A stretch of DNA of 64,000 bases from Mortierella alpina (GCA_029449245.1 JANATF010000001.1:372001-436000), one strand, 5' to 3'. Numbered from the stretch's first letter, positions 49,801 through 63,772 are shown. Program-made: numbers and translations. Notes: generated by a model from the letters alone, not told the origin.

Positions 49801-51622
49801 TTACTTCCTGAACTTGTTCAAGTTACGACCGCCGCGACGCTTGGGTACCTCTGGCAACTCCTTCAACAGTGAATGGTCGATAGTGACAGTCTTGCGAACG
49901 GGAGCCGCAGGCGTATCGTCATCATCGTCCGAAACATTGTTGTCGTCTGGGTTGACCTTCAAAGTCGTGATCCTGGGCGCATCCACCTTGATTTCGGGTT
50001 CACTGGCAACCTTGCTCTCCTTCACCTCCTTGGTCTGCTTGGGCTTTTCTGAAACCTCCTTCTTCTCGACGACCTTCTTCTCGGCAACCTTCTTCTCAGC
50101 AACCTTCTTCTCAGCAACCTTCTTCTCGACGACCTTCTTCTCGACGACCTTCTTCTCGACGACCTTCTCTGATTCCTGAGCCTTCGCTGGTGCCTTTGTT
50201 GCCGGTTTCTTCTCGGCGGCCTTCTTCTTTTCTACAGGCTTCTTTTCCGATACTGGTGCTGCAACGGCCTCCTCAGTGATTGCTGATGTTGATGTGTTCT
50301 CTTCGCTCGTAGTCTTTTCTTCGATGGATGCTGTCTCTGTGGCGGTGCCAGTTGCTGCTGCTGGCGAATCCTCCTTGGCTGCGAATGTCGACTTTGCGCG
50401 AATGGCCTTCCTTGCCCATTTGCCCAGTTTCTTCACTTCGCCCTCCTCTGTGGCCGATGATGCTGGTGATGTCTGAGTCTTCTTGTTATCTTGTGCCTGC
50501 TGCTGCGACTTCTTTGATTCCTGTACGGTTGCGACGGCAGGGGCGGGTGTAGATTCATCCACCTTGACCTTCTTGGCGGCCCTCTTCTCGGCCTTCATCT
50601 TTCTCTTGGAAGGTCCCTCTGTGTTAGTGGCATCCGAGGCGGAGCTGGCAACCGCTACCTTGGGCACAGTCTCAAAGAATGACTCCTCCTCCTGAACAGC
50701 CTCTTCCTTTGGTTTGGCAGCGTCACGAGCAGCCGTCGCCTTTGCACGAGCCGAAAGGGGGTCGTTCTCCTGATCGCCAGACTCGGCCAGTTGCTCTCTA
50801 GTTCTCTTCTTGCCCTTGTTGATCTTTTCCGCTGTCAACTTGATGGCCTCCTCGGTCGAGAGCGTGTCCTTGCTGACGATCTTGGCCTTGACCTCCTCAC
50901 GAGCCGACTTGACAAACTGAGCGATCTCGCCTGATTCGAGACCAGCACGGATCTTTTCACGAATCTCCTCACGCTCCTTGGTCACGACGGGATCGTCCGC
51001 ATTCTCGGTGGGGTAGAGAGCAATGTATTTGAGGGTCTTTGGGAAGTGCTGAACGTAGGCGAGATCCAGCTTGAGGCTCTCCAGTTCCTTCTTCTCTTCC
51101 GCGTTCGACTCCCAGTCAGGGTGCTGGCGCATAAACACCTTGATCTTGCGGTCAGCCTTCTTGGATTCTAGTGATTCAAAAGCAAAAAAAGAGTGTCAAC
51201 CTCGTCATTTTTCAAAAAGCTGTTACAGAAAAAAAACAATACACACAGGAGGAAAAAAAAAGAAAAGACAAAGAGTCCATACCGAAAAATTTGACCATGC
51301 GGTACTTTGTGGCCATCTTTTGTTCTGTCTGGTCGACCTGCTTCTCAGCAATCTGCAGCTTCAAGGCTTCGATGCGTCGTTCGTGATCGAGGCGGACATC
51401 TGCAGGCATCTTGGGGTTCTTGCTCAGCAGCCTAAGGGTATCTCTAAGCTTCTTCTTCAAGGCTGCGGCGCCCTCGGGTACTTCGCCCTCGTCCAGCTTT
51501 GCGGGCTTGGCCTGGTAGGCTTTCTTCTTGTTAAGTCCGCCAGGGCCGCCGCGGTTGTATGGCTTCTTGCCCCGCATCTCCTTCTCAGGGTTGACGACCT
51601 TTTTCTTTGTTGGGGCAGGCAT
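49801..51622 (-). CDS. EFG1: rRNA-processing protein Efg1 with long Lys-rich tail
   Basis: Efg1 is a nucleolar factor for 18S rRNA maturation. Two exons, 51283-51622 and 49801-51167 (minus strand), give 568 residues. The conserved domain is the N-terminal 170 residues: GAAALKKKLRDTLRLLSKN, LPADVRLDHERRIEALK (with M at its start here), KFFGESKKADRKIKVF and VQHFPKTLKYIALYP. Known Efg1 proteins are mostly about 230-400 residues. Here the rest is a disordered Ala/Lys/Glu/Thr-rich tail with tandem pentapeptides of the form V-V/A-E-K-K and a basic end, RRGGRNLNKFRK. The ATG at 51622 starts MPAPTKKKVVNPEKEMRGKK, the usual basic Efg1 start. The next gene upstream on the same strand stops 123 bp before it. 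Confidence 0.88.
50061..50169. repeat. 15-bp coding minisatellite in EFG1
   Basis: About seven tandem copies of a 15-base unit (ACCTTCTTCTCGACG and variants with CGGCA or CAGCA) encode Val-Val/Ala-Glu-Lys-Lys pentapeptides on the minus strand. The unit is a multiple of three, so copy changes keep the frame. Confidence 0.85.
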
Positions 51623-51745
51623 TCTCAATGTCGATGGAGGTGCGGTTTGATGAGTAGCGAGAAGAATGAGGATGGTGAATCGAGTGCACTGAAAAAAAAA
51701 ATCAACTGGAGAGTAAACAATAGTGGCAGTCACTTTTTTTTTTCT

Positions 51746-54529
51746 CTAGTAGTCGCCCTGAATACGATAGAGAGCGCGTCGAACATGGAACTGGACTCTG
51801 CACTCTTCGGGTGTGCGTCCTTCAACACCGCGTGCCACTTCCTTCCAATCCACCTTCCTCTTGCCATTGAACCGCGGCATTGGATCGACAAATACCGGCT
51901 GTTGCTGCTGCCGCTGCTGGTCCATGTTGTCTGGGCGCACACCGCTCCTCGCTGCATTTTCCACGACTTGGTGCCTCTCTTGTTCTTCCTTCCGACTCAT
52001 CAGGTTCACCACCCGCTCCATTAAAACATCCAGCTCCTTGCTCGACCACAGGCCCTTCTTGGAGATCGCGGGATCCAACCTCTTGCGCCACTCGTTCCTG
52101 CATTGATCCGGCGTCTTGCCGACAACAAACTCTGATATCAAAGTCCACCGCTTGCTTCCAAACCGAGCCACAGCGCTTTTGAGCAGCTCTTTATCTTGGT
52201 CGCTCCAGGGTTCGTCTTGCCTTTGAAGATGATGCGTCCGGCTGTAGTTCCAACTCTTTCGGCATTGACTCGCCGTCCTGCCAGGCACATGGCCTGCAAT
52301 CACCTCCCAGTCTGCACCTTCCCCAAACGTCTCAATGGCTGTCTCGAGTAAACTCCTCTCTTTCTCTGAGAATCGTCCCGTCTTCTTGGCCTGATTACGC
52401 CAGTATCGTTCACGAAGCGCCTGTCTCGATCGGTGGGGAAGGAACTGGTCCCGAATCGTAGCCCAATGATGTCCATATTCGGCCACACCTTTCTTCAGCA
52501 GCTCCAATTCCTTGTCACTCCACAATAGCCGCTCATTATCGTCTGCAACGGCCGAGCTTTCTGCTTTGTCCATCTGGATCTCGCCTTGCGTATCCAGCTC
52601 ATGGAGCTCATCGTGATGACGCGGCTGATCCTGCTGCTGATCCTGCTGCTGTTGTTGATGCTGATCTTGCGGCTGTTGTTGATCTTGCTGCTGACTATGA
52701 TTTTGCTCTAAGCGATGATCCTGATTATGTGACCAATACATCCATCGATTCTGACACTGATCCATCGTGTATCGACCATTGAAGGCCATGGCGACAAATC
52801 TCCAGTTGACAATCTTGTGTTTTTGAAGAAACGAATTCACAGTCGCGACCAGCAGCCTTGAGGACTCGGCAGACCAGTAGACCTTGCGAGGCTTCAGATA
52901 GACGTTCGCGAGCTCGGTGGTCAGGTACCGAAACAGATCTCGGTCTCGAGGGAAGCGTGCTGTCGTGCGCTCAAAATACAGTTGGCAGTCGCGCGCATGC
53001 CTGTATTCCAGTCCTTCCGCGATCTGATCCCACATCTCATAGGTAGCAGGACGTGCAGAGACAGTCAGGGTGGTGGTCTCGTCCATGGGGGTGTCCGTTG
53101 TTGGTATTGAATCGCCCGAGTAGCTTGAGGCCGTCGTGAATAAGGATCCGCCGTTCTGGTACTCCATCCAGCGCCTCCAGAATTTGACCTTTTCCGACAG
53201 ATCCCACTCGCGATCCAGTGGTGGCATGTCTAGCTCCCGCCAGCGACTCCGATAGTCGTCGCTTGTCCGGATAATATCGCCAAAGGCCTCCTTGATCATG
53301 GACCAAATCCTTGGCTGAAGTTCTGGAGGTCCTATTCGAACTACTGCCCGGATCAGTCTCTCGTCTTCCTCGGGCGTCCATATAAGTTTGGTGGCAGCGA
53401 GCTCGTGATAGATGGACCTCAGTCGAGTTGGCGGGAATTTGTTGTTGAGTGAGCTAGAGATGGCGTCCCAGTCAATTGATTCTGAGGTCACGTCGGGGCT
53501 ATCAAAGGTATGACTGGCCTCTTGCCCCTGGTTGTGGTTGTTGTCCATACGTAGAAACCCAAGTGGATCCACAGTGCTGATTGGAAAGGATCCCTTTGCT
53601 GCCAGTTGTTTCTCCACCGCGCGCATGAGTTGATCCCGATGATGCGGACTGAATCCTTCTTTGAAGAGACGGCTCCACTGTTCGCTTCGAACACGCTTCG
53701 ACTGCCGTGTTGTTTCTCGCTGACTGCGCTGAATCCGAGCCCATTTCTCCTTGCAGCTGTGTTGATTCCGTTGTAGCTCCTTTGCAATCATGCTCCAGGG
53801 TGTCTGTGCGGCAACAAGGCTTTCCAAGCGATCCCGATCTGCAGCGGTCCAAGGGCCTTGAACGTCATATGGCAAGGGTAGGTGACTATCCTTCCGAGCG
53901 CGCTTCAAGATCGCACCATGAACGTTCGCCTCCAGAATCCGCTGGCTGGCTTTGACTGCCTCCCTGACCGACTCTGCATCCTCCGCGTCACCCTCGATAG
54001 CATCAGCCAAGAAGGGGTCTAGATGACGGTAGTAGCGCGAGTAGCAAGCAGCGACGGGACGTTGTAGCCTCGCGCTGATTTTTTTCCATGGTACACCTCG
54101 TTGTCGTAAATCGAACAAGAGTTCGTCTTCTTGACGCTTCCATAACGCATTAGGACGGGTGTGCGATCCACGCTCCGCTGCCGTTGCTGCCGAGTTTGCA
54201 GTTGATCCGTCTGTGGGCTGCTCTGAATGGGTACTGTTACGACGCTGATCCAGCATTGACACGGTCGAGCTGAAGCGGACATGAGACGCTTCAGCGTAAA
54301 AAGGGGAATGGTGGTCGAGGATTCCTAGCGAGGGTGGGGACGGCAGTCTTGTGTGGGTTGATCGTAGCGCAGGTCGTGATGCTGCGAATCCTTGAGCTGA
54401 GTTTCCAAGGATTGACTCGAGACTGCTGGCGATGAACTCTGAAGGCTGGCAGGCGTGGAGCAGGCGACGACAGAGGAGCTGCTGCTGCTGCTGAAGCAGA
54501 ACGGTAGCAGGCCCGGCATATCTCCGCAT
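51746..54529 (-). CDS. Protein with about eight Myb/SANT repeats
   Basis: One intronless frame gives 927 residues. Myb-type repeats recur along the chain: ALWKRQEDELLFDL, GPWTAADRDRLESL, LIWTPEEDERLIRAV, YWSAESSRLLVATV, LLWSDKELELLKKGV, RFSEKERSLLETAI, EPWSDQDKELLKSAV and a final split repeat with VDWKEVARGVEGRTPEEC. Repeats 6-8 are the most canonical, with three Trp-like positions spaced about 19 residues. A Gln/His/Asp low-complexity linker precedes them (about residues 630-665). Such arrays bind DNA, as in SNAPC4 or c-Myb, but I cannot name the orthologue. The N terminus, MRRYAGPATVLLQQQQQLLC, then RRLLHACQ, has Arg and no acidic residues for about 30 positions. This resembles a mitochondrial presequence and is unexpected for a nuclear factor. 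The gene is divergent from MGS1, 251 bp away. Confidence 0.8.
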   Translation of the reverse strand: MRRYAGPATVLLQQQQQLLCRRLLHACQPSEFIASSLESILGNSAQGFAASRPALRSTHTRLPSPPSLGILDHHSPFYAEASHVRFSSTVSMLDQRRNSTHSEQPTDGSTANSAATAAERGSHTRPNALWKRQEDELLFDLRQRGVPWKKISARLQRPVAACYSRYYRHLDPFLADAIEGDAEDAESVREAVKASQRILEANVHGAILKRARKDSHLPLPYDVQGPWTAADRDRLESLVAAQTPWSMIAKELQRNQHSCKEKWARIQRSQRETTRQSKRVRSEQWSRLFKEGFSPHHRDQLMRAVEKQLAAKGSFPISTVDPLGFLRMDNNHNQGQEASHTFDSPDVTSESIDWDAISSSLNNKFPPTRLRSIYHELAATKLIWTPEEDERLIRAVVRIGPPELQPRIWSMIKEAFGDIIRTSDDYRSRWRELDMPPLDREWDLSEKVKFWRRWMEYQNGGSLFTTASSYSGDSIPTTDTPMDETTTLTVSARPATYEMWDQIAEGLEYRHARDCQLYFERTTARFPRDRDLFRYLTTELANVYLKPRKVYWSAESSRLLVATVNSFLQKHKIVNWRFVAMAFNGRYTMDQCQNRWMYWSHNQDHRLEQNHSQQQDQQQPQDQHQQQQQDQQQDQPRHHDELHELDTQGEIQMDKAESSAVADDNERLLWSDKELELLKKGVAEYGHHWATIRDQFLPHRSRQALRERYWRNQAKKTGRFSEKERSLLETAIETFGEGADWEVIAGHVPGRTASQCRKSWNYSRTHHLQRQDEPWSDQDKELLKSAVARFGSKRWTLISEFVVGKTPDQCRNEWRKRLDPAISKKGLWSSKELDVLMERVVNLMSRKEEQERHQVVENAARSGVRPDNMDQQRQQQQPVFVDPMPRFNGKRKVDWKEVARGVEGRTPEECRVQFHVRRALYRIQGDY

Positions 54530-54780
54530 GGACGTTGGTCAGGGGCGGCAGGATCCTACAGAGATCAATCGAGGCAGAGCGATGTGCGTGTCGGGGAGGA
54601 GGAGGAGAGGCAAAAGATTCTGTTTTGGTGTTGCGCCACCAACAAAAGAAACCCATGGCAAGAAGCTCGCTGAACAGTCCACTGCGCACGGTGTCAAATA
54701 CATATTTCCCTCTGCGCGCACGAAAAAGAGTTTTGACATTCCTCACCTCCTCTCCATCCTCATGACCACTGCCCGCCGCC
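54530..54780. promoter_or_regulatory. Bidirectional promoter region, Myb-repeat gene (-) and MGS1 (+)
   Basis: Only 251 bp separate the two start codons, so both promoters must share this DNA. No consensus site stands out by eye. Confidence 0.5.
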
Positions 54781-57698
54781 ATGAATCCATTCAACACACC
54801 CAAGGCAAAGAGGACCACTGCATCCCACACCACGCCCCAGAGACCACCCTCCGCTACGGCCTCACCAGCCTCTAGCCTCGGTAAGGAGACGTGGACGCAT
54901 TCGCCAATAGGACTCGCAGTGTTTGCAATGTAGAGTTTGAAGCCAACCGTTGCTCACACCTCAGGGCCACCCTTTCGCATACATAGTACCATGTCCGATC
55001 TGCGAGAAATCGATACCCGAGTGGTAAAGGATGGACGCTTTGTCTGAACACTGAACCTCGCCAAAGCTTATTGTCCGTCTATGTGCCTGCCTGTCTCTGA
55101 CTCTATTCCGCCCCCTTCTGCACGTTAGGTTCGTGAATAACCACCTCGATAATGAATGCTCAGGCATGGAGAGCGTTGCCGAGTCACTGGTACGGAAAAG
55201 CGCGATGCCTCTTCGCTGGATTATGCTATTACCCACGACTTTTTTTTTTGACAGCCTTCCCGTACTCATACCACCGCATTCTAGTCACAGCAAGGATCCA
55301 ACAAACGGAAACACGGAGAACAACTGGATGAGTTTGACGAGTTTGACATATCCGTCCCGTTTCTCGACAGCTCAGACATGAGGGACACAGAGGTTGGAAA
55401 ACACCAACCGTATGCCCAAGCACCTGTCTCAGGTTCTGCTGGCTCAGAGCTTGGCTCGGTAATAAGCAGGAAGGAAAAGGCCAACGCAGCCGTTCTCCGG
55501 GCGATGCCACTCGCAGAACGAGGTACATGTCATTTGACACTCACCCTCCGACGGATCCTGACAGATAAAACAGACCTGTCAAGCTGATCTGTTATTTTTC
55601 ATTCTTTTTGTTGTGAAATGACAGCAAGGCCAACTACTCTGGACGATTACATTGGACAAAAGGAGCTGGTAGGCCCAGGAGGAATGCTGAGAGCGTTGGT
55701 CCTCCAAGACACTGTTCCGTAAGTGGACAAAGAACAGAAGGTGTTGTTAAGATCCATGTATGTCGCGATCATCCGAAAACTGCGTGGTCTCCTTTCTAAC
55801 ATGACCCCCTTGATCAAATCCTATCCGATAGCTCTATCATTCTGTGGGGACCTTGCGGTGTGGGGAAAACGACGCTGGCTAGAATTATTGCCAACACAAC
55901 TAAAGCACAGTTCAAGGAAATGGGAGCTACAACACACGGCGTGGCTGACGTGCGGTAAGCAACTGTCAAGAACGGCTTCTTTGCTACTGGCGCCGTTACT
56001 ATTCTGCTCGTCAACGGACTGACATATGACGACTGTGAAAATTGGTTTATACTTATTAGAAAAGCGTTCGAGGATGCCAAGAACCTCTTCCAGCTGATGA
56101 AGCAACGGACGATCATCTTTTTGGACGAAATGTACTGTTGCTACATCACCACCCTCAAGACTTGCTGTTGTTGCTTCCACTGGATACTTACGTTTTTTTT
56201 CACCTTCCTTTCTACCTTTTTTTTTCGCTCTACAGCCATCGATTCACAAAGGCACAGCAAGATATCTTCCTGCCATTTGTTGAAAGGGGAACCATCACCT
56301 TGATCGGAGCCACAACAGAGAATCCAAGCTTTCGAATCAATGGCGCATTGCTATCAAGATGTCGAGTACTGACGCTGGGGAAACTATCGCTTCAGGATGG
56401 TATGGATCGGATGATCCAGAGGGCGGCGCGGATCAAATGGCGCGATATTCTGGAGATGGCGCGTGAGCGGATGACTCCACCAGAAGTCAACACCCTGGTG
56501 ACGACGATCGCCAAGAATGAACAAACTACCAATGAATGGATCGATACCATAATTGAACCTGGCGCCATCAAGTGGCTCATTGACTTGAGCGACGGCGATG
56601 GTAAAAAAAACTGCTAGCATTTTTCGACTGCGTGCCTTGATAATGGATACAGAGGGAGGCAAAAAAAAGGAAGCTGGCGTCCTAATGCTGTCCATCTCTT
56701 TGTATGCTTTTGCTGCATTATAGGTCGGTCCGCGATCAACACACTCGAAATCGCCATTCAGGGCTTGTCGACGATGATCATGCCTGATGACATGGACGGT
56801 GAACCAGAAGAGTCAGGATCTCAAAATGAGAAGCCAACAACAACCACGAGTATGGTAGAACGGCTGCAGAATGTCAAACTTACGGCCGAGGTGGTCAAGA
56901 GCGCCTTCCAAAAGACTCATTTACAGTACGATCGGCAAGGGGATGAGCATTACAATCTGATCAGTGCGCTGCACAAGTCGATGCGCGGCGGGTAAAAAGC
57001 AACGATGTTTTATATCTGTCGATCTGTTTTTTGCTTTTTTTTTGTGCCGTACTAATATTCAGCTTTCGTTTTTTGTTCGTCTTTGAAACATATGTAGGGA
57101 TGCGGATGCTGCACTGTACTGGCTAGGAAGAATGCTCGTTTCTGGAGAGGAGCCGCTCTATGTTGCGCGGCGACTGATTCGGTTTGCCTCTGAGGATGTC
57201 GGACTAGCAGATTCGTCCGCCCTGCCCCTGGTAAAAGACGTGAAACATCCTATGTGCGATATGGCGTTTTTTTTTTTTTTTTTTTTTTTACATACACCAG
57301 ATCTAACCGCTACTCCTAATTCTTTGCAGGCTATATCCACATATCAAGCCTGCCAGATGATTGGAATGCCGGAGTGCGATGTGAACCTGGCACACTGCGT
57401 GGCCTATATGGCCAAGGCCAAGAAATCTGTCGACGTGTATCGAGCCTATGGGTTGGTGAAGCAAACAGTCTCGGAGGAATATGCCTTCTCTGTACCAGTT
57501 CATCTGCGCAATGCTCCAACTCAGTTGATGAAGGATCTGGGTTATGGTGAAAGTTACAAGTATCCACCCGACTATGCAGAAGGCGTCCAAATCGACCAGG
57601 ACTACCTGCCCACGGGTCTCAAGAGACGCAAATATCTGGGAGAGTTTCAACCCACCATCTTTGGCGGTGGCGATGACAACAGTTATAGGCATTCATGA
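54781..57698 (+). CDS. MGS1: Mgs1/WRNIP1 AAA+ ATPase with UBZ zinc finger
   Basis: This replication-fork maintenance ATPase binds ubiquitylated PCNA. Eleven exons give 619 residues: 54781-54880, 54987-55023, 55129-55189, 55285-55522, 55625-55718, 55832-55954, 56060-56131, 56236-56600, 56724-56991, 57098-57230 and 57330-57698. Yeast Mgs1 has 587 and human WRNIP1 665. A UBZ finger is formed across exons 2-3: [11 protein letters not shown] joined to [10 protein letters not shown]. The AAA core has [19 protein letters not shown], Walker [10 protein letters not shown] (about 183), Walker B IIFLDEIHRF, and GATTENPSF (sensor 1). The C-terminal clamp-loader-like part has [19 protein letters not shown] and [10 protein letters not shown]. 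The exon 2 acceptor (ACATAG, ending 54986) was chosen over an earlier CAG because only it keeps the zinc finger in frame. An AATAAA follows at 57755-57760. Confidence 0.93.
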
Positions 57699-57754
57699 TC
57701 GCAAAGCGAAAGCACAGCAAGGTTTTTTTTTTTGCGGTAGTGGTTGTCGAATAG

Positions 57755-57760
57755 AATAAA
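57755..57760 (+). terminator. AATAAA poly(A) signal of MGS1
   Basis: The canonical hexamer lies 57 bases after the MGS1 stop. On the opposite strand an AATAAA at 57787-57792 can serve the convergent eIF4E gene, so the two 3' UTRs probably abut or overlap slightly. Confidence 0.6.
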
Positions 57761-57912
57761 GACAAAACCGGTATCATTCCAGAGCTTTTATTTTTGTTGT
57801 GCACTTTGACAGTGAGTGGGGTGTTTTGGTGGAATGGATGTAATGGGAGAGAGGCTCAGCAAACAATGCGGTGAAAATGAAGTGGGGTGAGTTGGATATC
57901 CAGAGAGCATGC

Positions 57913-57930
57913 GGGGGGGGGGGGGGGGGG
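57913..57930. repeat. G18 homopolymer run
   Basis: Eighteen consecutive G on the plus strand lie 24 bases past the eIF4E stop. In the eIF4E transcript this would be an 18-C run in the 3' UTR. Confidence 0.9.
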
Positions 57931-57953
57931 TTGTATCGGAAAAAGTAGCCGCT

Positions 57954-59561
57954 TCACATTTTGAAGTGGTCGTGGTCCTTGTGGGCTATAAAAAAGTTGA
58001 AGAAAAAAAAAGTCCAAGTTGGCAATAGTGGTTGTTAGAGATCGCTGACATCCTACTGTCAATCAGCGAACCGATTGGATCAACCTTTTGAACACGCAGA
58101 CATACCCTTGTAGAACGGAGATTGGATCTGGACGCCCTTCAGGATCTCGGACACCTTATCCATCACAGTGCTGTTCTCCTTCAACGACGAATCCATGTTC
58201 CAGATCTGGAAAATGTCAGAGTTCCAACGCGCCGACACAGACAAGCCGAAAATTTGATCGTCTATAGTAAATGAGGGACAATAAGCACTTATAGGTGAGC
58301 ACTCCATGATCTGTGCTTCTCAATTGTATATCGTCCATATTGCACTCTGGTTGAGAACGGGGTGCAGGTATTGCTCCGTCGTGGTTTTGATTCCAGCGCA
58401 TATATCTCTGTCTCTGTCTCTGCCTCTGCCTCTGGGAAAAATCGAGTCGGATTGATGTTCAGCACAAGGGGTCCTTTGACGGCACCACTCCGTGATCATT
58501 TCGGGCAGAGGGCTGTAAAGTGTTGCAATCGCAGTAATCAGGCGCGGGAGGAAAGCGAGAGAAGGGCGGTATCATCATTGTGTGGTCTCATGGTAGAGCT
58601 GCGTGAAGGCGTAACTGCCTCATCCCACATAGGAAACAAAGGTCCTGTTGGGCGTATCGAGTACAAAACTCAGTAGTGCTGTGTAGTATACGGCGATGAC
58701 ATCCACAACTGCACAGCCCATGGCCACATGCCCCATTCTTCATGCGCTTTTTTCTCGTCTTACCTTTGGAGATGGTGTCCTCAAACTGCTCTCCGATCAA
58801 GGCCATCAACAGCTCGCGCCAAACAAAGGCAGTGTCGCCCTTGGCCGTCCTGAAATTCCATGCTCCTCCATGCTCGTTCTTGGGATCCTCCCACAAAGGC
58901 TTAACGCCCTTGTGGATGAAGTGGAGCGAGCACCTCAAGGTGAGGCGCTCAGGGCCAGTGATGTTGTTGTACACTGACCAGAAGGACTAGCAACACATGG
59001 GTCGTAAAAAAAACGCAAAAGCAGAGACAATCCGTCGTGGGCGAAACGGAAATTGAATATAATGGTCGATTAGGTTCAAAGCCAATGTTTCCCGACATAA
59101 CCGCAGTTTCTGGCCAGAGCCCCCCGACCCACTTCCTCACAAGAAACCGCATGGGTCAAAGAGAAGGGAGGGAGGAGGGAGGAACAAGGTGGTAGAAAGG
59201 GAGAGGGGGATGGGTATAGGCATGCAGGTACTCCTTTGGGTATGCGTACCTGGACAGTTTTGACATCAGCGATTTCCTTCAGGTTCTCGGTGTACTCTGC
59301 AGGGGTCGCATTGGCAACAAACCTATCGAGCAATAAATAGAACAACGGTCAGTATGCGTCGACGTACCACAGTTTTTTGCAGGGGGTGCAAACAAAAGAT
59401 CCAGATGAGTCTACTGAGGACACATACTTGTCGTGCCAAAAGACCCATTCGTTCCTCAAGGGGATGGGGACAGCAGCCACAGCAGTGGATCCGCTCTCTG
59501 ATCCAGCACTGCTCTTGGAATCCACATTGTCGGCGGCTCGAGGGGAGGAAGCAAGGGCCAT
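57954..59561 (-). CDS. Class III eIF4E (eIF4E3-like) cap-binding protein
   Basis: Five exons, 59428-59561, 59250-59322, 58764-58986, 58106-58261 and 57954-57985 (minus strand), give 205 residues. At the two diagnostic cap-stacking positions it has Trp39 in NEWVFW (the eIF4E Trp43 position) and Tyr55 in AEYTENL (the Trp56 position). Trp101 in PLWEDP equals Trp102. Trp at the first site and Cys/Tyr at the second define class III. The rest agrees best with eIF4E3: KTVQSFWSVYNNI, LTLRCSLHFIHKG, VWRELLMALIGEQFED, DDQIFGLSVSARW and the His-rich end FYKAHKDHDHF. The last exon, only 32 nt, was found by phase and this ending. A TTTTTCAG acceptor before codon 1 suggests a 5' UTR intron. That favours the ATG at 59561, which has a good context (GCCATGG), over one at 59603. 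It is divergent from CDC7. Confidence 0.88.
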
Positions 59562-60332
59562 GGCTCCAACTCCGTTCTGCTGAAAAACGAGTGATGATGG
59601 CATTTCTGAGGGCAAGAAGGACAAGAGCAAGCGAGAGTAGGAGGAAGGGGAGGGGCAAGAGTGGACAGGAAGGAAAAAGAGGATGAGAGTGAAGGGACAA
59701 AGAAAAGAGACATATAAACGGATTAGGCATGGAGTCGCTTGTTTGACTGGGGGGTTGATTTGGAGCCAAACGACCTTGACCCCTTTAGTTGCAGTACGTC
59801 AATCCCGGGCGGAGAGCCCTTTCTGCTGCCATGGCACTTTTCGACCTGTTGTTCAAGAGAACAGACATACCAACGATGCTTGACAGGCTGGGAAGTCAAC
59901 AGGTGGATGAGGGATGAGCGGGGCGGGGCAGCGAGACTGTAGGGTGTGGCCCAGCGAGAGGTCGGGAGTGCAAGGGAAGGATGCGAACAGCGCCAAAGGG
60001 GGGAGAAGCGAGAGAGAGAGAGAGAAAGAGAGAGAGAGGGAGAGAGAGAAAGAGAAAGAGCAATACAGGGCGGTGGTCACGTGTGAATGGCACCAAAACA
60101 TACACACACAAAACACTCAACACGAACACAGAACAAACACAGCACAGACAGGACCCCTCTGTTCTTTACTCTTCGTCTGCAGCACCACCGCAGGACCAGG
60201 AGAACAGCGGCACAACAGCGACCCTTGGACTCCCAGTCCAGGACAGACATGCTCTACTAAAGTCACTGCATTCACCGCATCACCTCCGCTTCATCCGTCC
60301 GTCGCCAACTATACAGCGCCATCCCTGACAGC
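59562..60332. promoter_or_regulatory. Divergent promoter region, eIF4E3-like (-) and CDC7 (+)
   Basis: These 771 bp separate divergent start codons. A purine tract of mostly GA dinucleotides runs at about 60008-60060 on the plus strand. A minus-strand GTATGT donor near 59870 could start a 5' UTR intron of the eIF4E gene that ends at the TTTTTCAG before 59585. No further gene is seen. Confidence 0.45.
60008..60060. repeat. GA-rich simple repeat
   Basis: An almost pure purine tract of GA units with occasional AAAG and GGG interruptions lies about 270 bp upstream of the CDC7 start codon. Confidence 0.85.

Positions 60333-63772
<3,440 letters not shown>

Noticed and set aside
54965-54986. Earlier acceptor for MGS1 exon 2 (after CCTCAG)
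   Set aside because: It puts CPIC out of frame with exon 1. The ACATAG acceptor keeps the zinc finger.
57267-57289. T23 run in an MGS1 intron as a mobile-element tail
   Set aside because: It sits upstream of the 3' splice site inside an intron of about 100 nt, with no inserted sequence beside it.
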